Origin: Volvox africanus
Taxonomy: Eukaryota; Chlorophyta; Chlorophyceae; Chlamydomonadales; Volvocaceae
Reading direction: 5' to 3'
DNA: 64,000 nt
NCBI GenBank assembly: GCA_030268105.1
Contig: BSDZ01000009.1
Location: 2,059,501 to 2,123,500, forward strand
Of this stretch, positions 59,910 to 64,000 are shown one piece after another; the first letter of the stretch is position 1; each line of letters begins with the position of its first letter. The notes beneath the pieces were generated by a model that was given only the letters and a program-made list of their open reading frames with translations, did no database searches and had not been told where the DNA came from. The translations under genes and the position numbers were made by a program.

Positions 59910-60041
59910 GCGGGCTTGCGTTAGGAAGCCAAGGTAGTTGGGCGTAAGGCCCTAGGCGAGGCAGTTGAACAGATGTCTCGCCTCAGCCCGTGTCCTCAGG
60001 GCTGTATTTAATCGCGTGCTATTGCTTTACTTTTCATCTTG
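59910..60041 (+). repeat. Dispersed repeat B, copy 2, left edge of the retroelement
   Basis: Closely similar to 9668-9798 (shared blocks are listed there). Its place immediately upstream of element ORFs suggests a terminal or leader repeat of the DIRS-like element. The partner end lies outside the window. Confidence 0.65.
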
Positions 60042-60204
60042 TTTTTGTTGTTCAGCCCGCACAAAAGCAGATGCATATCCTGCACCATTTGGCGCGCTTG
60101 TGTTAGTAAACCGCTGCGCTTTCGGCTCAACCGCAATACCCAACGGTTAGAGGATACTACTACTTATTCAAGACTGATACTCCTGGTATTGTTGCGTCTG
60201 GGCA

Positions 60205-61440
60205 TTGCGAATGGCGCCCTCGCCATGGACACGCTCGGGGCCGGGATGCTGCTGGGGAGATCGGCCTAAGTCAACCCGCTCGCTGGCTTGTCCCGCCCTG
60301 GGACACCGGCCGGGCTTGGAGCCACGACCATGGGAGGAGTCTCCATGGTGCAACATGTGGTGCCGGACCCGCAGACGTCCCTACTTCTACAATTACAACA
60401 GCAGGTCAATGTCTTCACCACCCATTTGAATCAAGGTGGGCAGCCTGGGATGATGGAATACGAGTATTTGACGCAGTGTTTCCAAGACCCGCATAATCAG
60501 CAGTCGCCAGACACCACGTGTTTTCCCTTCCCTAGGCGCGTTCTTTCCAGTCTGCCGGTAGGAGAGATGGGTGCAACCAGCCTAGTTCTGCTTAATCTTA
60601 AGGCTTTTCCTGAATGTAGAGACCTGGAGCATTGCCAGCGTGGACACCCAGATTGACCTTTTACACGAGCTGGGTATCCTGATGACTATTTTGTCGATCA
60701 CAGGGCTGACTGCTGGTGGCTTAGACACGCTGATTAAGGATGTAGCACACATGGGTATGCACCAGAACTGGGCAGGAGTAGCCTTGGGCACCTTTTGCAC
60801 CTTGCGTTACAACGATGTTTGGCTTCAAGCATTGGTGCTAGCTCGTACTTATTGCCTAGTTTAGTTTTCTGCACGGGGTAGGGATGGCCTTCTTGCTTTG
60901 CACAAGCATGATTTTGCAACAGCTGAGTGAGTTGCGCAAGGTGAAGTCTTGTGCGATTATGATGATGAATTTGCCCATGCCTGCCAGAAGGTGACTTTCA
61001 AGTATCTTACAGAGAAGGAGCACAAGGGCCGCAATGGTGGAAATGCTGAATGTTTTCAGGGTAATGGTGTCTGGCAGCGTCATGGGTATGGTGGTTTCAC
61101 TGAATGCGGTTTTCAGTTGGGCCACTGCTGCTGCATCAGGTAGCTCCACCTTGGATGCAGGAGCCCCGGGGCAGAGTTGAAGTTGGTGATGGGGGCCACA
61201 AGTGCCCCTTTGCATGCTCGTGTTTTGGCACGTTTAGCAGCTTGGAAGGCCATAGGAGCAGACACATGGACTCTGTATGCATGGGGTACAAGTGGAGTTT
61301 CATGGGGACTGGCCCCCACCGGCATTTGATCTCCCTAATTTCCCAGTGCCTGATGAGCAGCAGGGTTAGTGCGGTGGTTGGAAGTAGAGCTGTTAGAGCG
61401 TCGATGCCAAAATCGTCTAAAAGAATGGACTATTGGTCGG
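60205..61440 (+). pseudogene. gag/ORF1-like region of the DIRS-like element
   Basis: Overlapping short frames (60288-60656, 60640-60864 and 60949-61143) read as fragments of one protein. The first has a Gln-rich helix (LLLQLQQQVNVFTTHLNQGG), followed by a hydrophobic Leu/Thr-rich part. Frame changes between them show decay. No family motif is visible. The assignment rests on its position upstream of the reverse transcriptase. Confidence 0.45.
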
Positions 61441-61499
61441 CATAATAGTCGAGCTATAGACAGCCTCCCAAATTACAGACGAAGGGCATTAAATGCCCT

Positions 61500-61625
61500 T
61501 GTTGCTTAGGAGGCCGTAACGACTTTTGTACGGATTCAGTCTCCTCGCTTACCCTCAAAAGCTCGGAGTCTTACTAATATCCAGGCGTTTCACCACTGCG
61601 CCTGGTCACTTCATCTTACAGTTCC
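61500..61625 (-). mobile_element. Possible tRNA-derived SINE or tRNA relic
   Basis: Read on the minus strand, the segment contains AGGCGCAGTGGTGAAACG, close to a pol III A box. About 50 nt later comes GAGACTGAATCC, close to the B box GGTTCGAATCC. The T-arm pairing is imperfect, so it is not a functional tRNA gene. It sits between gag-like and RT-like regions of the retroelement. A 9-bp perfect inverted repeat, AAGGGCATT/AATGCCCTT, lies at 61482-61500, at its edge. Confidence 0.35.
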
Positions 61626-61836
61626 TAATTAGGCTTACCATCTTTAGGTAAAACCTCAACCACGCAACTAACCGGAGTTAACTTCTATTTATCTCTTCTT
61701 AGATGCCACAACACGAGGAGCCCCGCCTTGTTGCCCTCGAAGTGATTGTGTGGGTAGACCCCACACAATCAATAGAGCATGTGGCGAATGCCTTCTGTGT
61801 GCCTTGTTGTTAGCTTTAAGCACGTGAGTATTTTGC

Positions 61837-62175
61837 ATGAGGTACAGGTGCCAGTATGAGTCCCTCAGTCCCTCTGTCCCTCTGTACCCTGCGTTGTATG
61901 GGGATTCAGGACTCATGGATAATCATTGTGGATTTTTGGATACCATATTCCCATTTGGCAGGACAACCAGTGCTTCTTTACCTTTTTATTTTAGTGGTGT
62001 TCTTTTTCAGATGAATACCTTGCCTATGGGGTGGTTGAACAGCCCTTACTGGTTTACCAAGATCATGAGGAATGTGGTATGTTTCTGGAGGGACCCAGTT
62101 GGGGCTGTTGGCAACAGGAAGTATTGTTGCATTCCCCCTGTAGTAGTTGAGAACCGCAAAGGCCTCTTGAGATGA
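61837..62175 (+). pseudogene. Reverse transcriptase fragment (N-terminal part)
   Basis: Encodes FYFSGVLFQMNTLPMGWLNS followed by PYWFTKIMRNVV, matching the RT stretch upstream of the catalytic YxDD box in DIRS-type elements. The frame ends at TGA at 62173-62175, inside a direct duplication. The YxDD box is about 500 bp further on, beyond an insertion. Confidence 0.75.
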
Positions 62176-62596
62176 TGACAGGGTGCTTCTGCACCTTGAT
62201 ATTGTGCTGATGTGTGCCGTACATGTATGGCTACTACACTCTTCCCCCTCTGGAGGGCATGTCTCGGGCACATTGCCCAATCAGCTGATGCTAACCATAG
62301 CCTACCCCGGCCATGAGAAGGTTATTATTATTCCCACGTCCCGATATGTGTTGGGCTCTCTTGCATCCTAAGCACTCACAGGTTGCTTAAGCACCAAGTC
62401 TCGTTAACAACTCAACTACTGTCCTATTTTTGTTAGGGACCTGGATCACGCCAGACCGGATGTCCCAGACAGATGATGTCTGCTGCGGTTGAACCAGGAA
62501 CCTCACGATCTGAATCTAACGATTCAGCCTCGCTACGATTGTAGTAGTTGAGAGCCGCACAGTCCTCTGGAGATGCTGACATGGTACTTCAGCATG
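62139..62596 (+). repeat. Imperfect 57-bp direct repeats flanking a ~345-bp insertion in the RT gene
   Basis: 62139-62195 and 62540-62596 both start TGTAGTAGTTGAGA and stay roughly 80% similar. The sequence between them interrupts the RT reading frame. On the minus strand near 62545-62480 the insert contains a tRNA-like stretch with GGTTCAACC, a B-box-like motif. Confidence 0.7.
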
Positions 62597-63277
62597 CCCC
62601 CCATGCCACCTCATCAGTTACTGATGAGGTGTGGCAACCGTCAACCAGACCATCTTGGAGCTTGTGTTTTACCCTACTTGGATGATTTTCTGTTTGCTTT
62701 TGTGCCTGAGGAGCAGGTGCATTTAGGAGACCAGTGGGTGTGTGAGAGCATAGAGTGTTTAGGCCTGTCCTGTCATCCTGCGAAGTGTCAGTGGAAGCCT
62801 TCGCGATCTGTTTACCACCTAGACATCATTGTCAACATCGCATCTGGTTTGTTTCAGGTGCCAGCAGAAAAGTTCAGGAAGCTGCTGAGGTTAGCAGTTG
62901 GGTTGCAAGTCATAGCTAAGAAGGATTGCCATTTGGTTCAGAAGCGTGGGCTAGCTAGGTTTTGTGGTTCTGCGCAGAGTGTTAAGCTGGCCTTTATTCC
63001 AGCTCCCCTCTTCCTGCGACATATTTATGATGATATTGTGCAACCAGTGGGATGGTCAGGCTGCATTCACCTTTCATGGGCCTCTCTTCAGGATCTAGAT
63101 TGGTGGGCGGATATACCAGCCCAGCATTGTTCCGCCGCCATCCATCTAGGGCCCGCTGCAGTGGTCTTGTCTGTTCATGCCTCCCGTCATTCGTGGGGTG
63201 CAGTGTTGCATAGTCGGATTGCGCGGGGTAAAGGTCAGCAGAGGATTACTTTGCGCACATCAACTGGAAGGAGTTGA
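62573..63277 (+). pseudogene. Reverse transcriptase C-terminal part and RNase H-like domain
   Basis: YLDDFLF is the RT active-site box, with Asp-Asp intact. It is followed by LGLSCHPAKCQWKPSRSVYH and then VPAEKFRKL, the thumb region typical of DIRS-type RTs. The RNase H start is SVHASRHSWGAVLH. Family members have Asp-Ala-Ser here, so the catalytic Asp is replaced by His. The continuation (WKELRAVRHALESF, about 63270-63310) is in another frame, implying a frameshift near 63225. The copy is therefore inactive. Confidence 0.8.
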
Positions 63278-63398
63278 GAGCGGTCCGCCATGCTTTAGAA
63301 TCATTCCTGCCATATTTGCAGCAGTGTGTGGTGCTGATTAAGGAAGTTCTACTTGCACACAAGCAGTTTTAGGTCGTCTCTGATCTAGGTCTACCCAG

Positions 63399-63929
63399 AT
63401 GCACAAAGAGTTTAAGTGTTTGTGGAATTTCTTGCAGAAGCATAGCATAGTTCTACAGGTTAAGCGTGTGACTAGTGAGGATAATGAAGCAGACGAAGCC
63501 TCACATTGGATTGATCGGGATGATTGTCGTTTGCATCCGCAGTTCTTCCGCTTGATTGAGAGACGTTTTGGGCCACATGATGTGGACTTGTTCGCCACGC
63601 AGGTCAATGCGCACTTGCCCTGCTTCTCCTCGCGTTATCATTGCACAGGTTCATCAGGGGTGAATGCCCTGTTGCAGCCCTGGGCTGGGCGAAATGCTTA
63701 TAGTTGCCTGCCTGCGGATTCTGACTTCCTGTTGGCTGTGGTGCAGAAGGTACACGAGGAGCAGGCTTGTTTACTCTGCTGGTTCCATACTGGACAGCTC
63801 AACCATTGTGGCAGCAGCTCATGGAGTTGGCAGTGGACCTTTTTTTCCTCCCGTCCAGCACGGAGCTATTTGCTCCAGGGCTGGGGGCCTCAAACGCCTT
63901 TCTGCCCCCTCCAAGCTGGCAGATCGTAG
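63399..63929 (+). pseudogene. DIRS-type post-RNase H domain
   Basis: The frame carries WIDRDDCRLHPQFF, then FGPHDVDLFATQVNAHLPCF and GVNALLQPWAGRNAY. This is the conserved module that follows RNase H in DIRS/Ngaro elements (D-L-F-A-x-x-x-N, then A-x-x-x-W). After about residue 120 the frame loses similarity, suggesting another shift. The tyrosine recombinase expected next is outside the window. Confidence 0.75.
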
Positions 63930-64000
63930 TGGTCCGAGTTCAATGGTAGACTGGGCCCACTCCCGAGGGACCCGCCCGGAAAGCGTTGTCCTCCCTAGGT

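Larger units (their letters stand above)
59910..64000 (+). mobile_element. Degenerate DIRS-like retrotransposon, truncated by the window edge
   Basis: In order: repeat B, a gag-like region (60205-61440), reverse transcriptase blocks, an RNase H-like block and a DIRS-type C-terminal block. Diagnostic pieces are LPMGWLNSPYWFTKIMR near 62020-62070, YLDDFLF (RT catalytic box) near 62673, and VPAEKFRKL, ending in DLFATQVNAHLPCFSSRY near 63585-63640. That last block is typical of DIRS/Ngaro/PAT-type elements such as Chlamydomonas TOC1, whose integrase is a tyrosine recombinase. The recombinase ORF would lie past 64000. Frames are broken by stops, shifts and a ~400-bp insertion, so this copy is not expected to be active. 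Confidence 0.8.

Noticed and set aside
61500..61625. Functional tRNA gene
   Set aside because: A- and B-box-like motifs exist, but the anticodon and T arms do not pair as a proper cloverleaf.
1..64000. CRISPR array, bacterial operon or defence system
   Set aside because: No spaced short repeats, no Shine-Dalgarno/operon layout, and spliced genes throughout: this is eukaryotic nuclear DNA.

Overview
The window is nuclear DNA of a green alga, most likely a volvocine (Chlamydomonas/Volvox/Gonium-type) species. Genes are split by GT-AG introns. Coding exons are GC-rich and biased to G/C third positions, with long Ala, Gln, Ser and Gly runs, and lie in clearly less GC-rich spacers. A chloroplast thioredoxin z and a plant-type phospholipid N-methyltransferase point to Viridiplantae. 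A tyrosine-recombinase-type (DIRS-like) retroelement fits volvocine genomes. The species assignment is inference.

Layout. 0.5-4.1 kb (-): a ten-exon gene for a ~590-residue protein I do not recognise. 5.3-7.3 kb (-): a DUF2993 (LmeA-like lipid-binding) protein. 7.3-11.7 kb: gene-poor, with a decayed ORF and a dispersed-repeat fragment. 11.7-13.1 kb (-): PLMT. 13.8-19.7 kb (+): a TPR/zinc-finger/SET protein of SMYD4 type. 20.9-22.3 kb (-): LSM8, built from five tiny exons. 22.7-26.0 kb (+): thioredoxin z. 26-29.4 kb: no gene seen. 29.4-43.5 kb (-): one giant gene (~4,198 residues) with nine 34-residue tandem repeats. 46.0-50.1 kb (-): a poly-Gln protein with an unresolved 5' end. 50.9-59.3 kb (-): a ~2,505-residue protein with a SAND-like and a Tudor-like region, a candidate chromatin factor. 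59.9-64.0 kb: a degenerate DIRS-like retroelement that runs off the window.

Gene arrangement. PLMT/SET gene and LSM8/TRXz are two head-to-head pairs with 685-bp and 384-bp spacers, so each pair probably shares a promoter region. The SET gene and LSM8 converge, as do TRXz and the giant gene. The three largest genes lie in tandem on the minus strand. No operon-like or defence-system logic is evident. The genes act in separate places: chloroplast redox and transcription (TRXz), phosphatidylcholine synthesis (PLMT), U6 snRNP (LSM8), protein methylation (SET) and probably chromatin.

Exon models were built by hand from splice consensus, conserved motifs and reading-phase continuity. They close in phase for the unknown gene, PLMT, SET, LSM8, TRXz, the giant gene and the SAND-like gene. 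The 5' ends of the DUF2993 and poly-Gln genes are unresolved.
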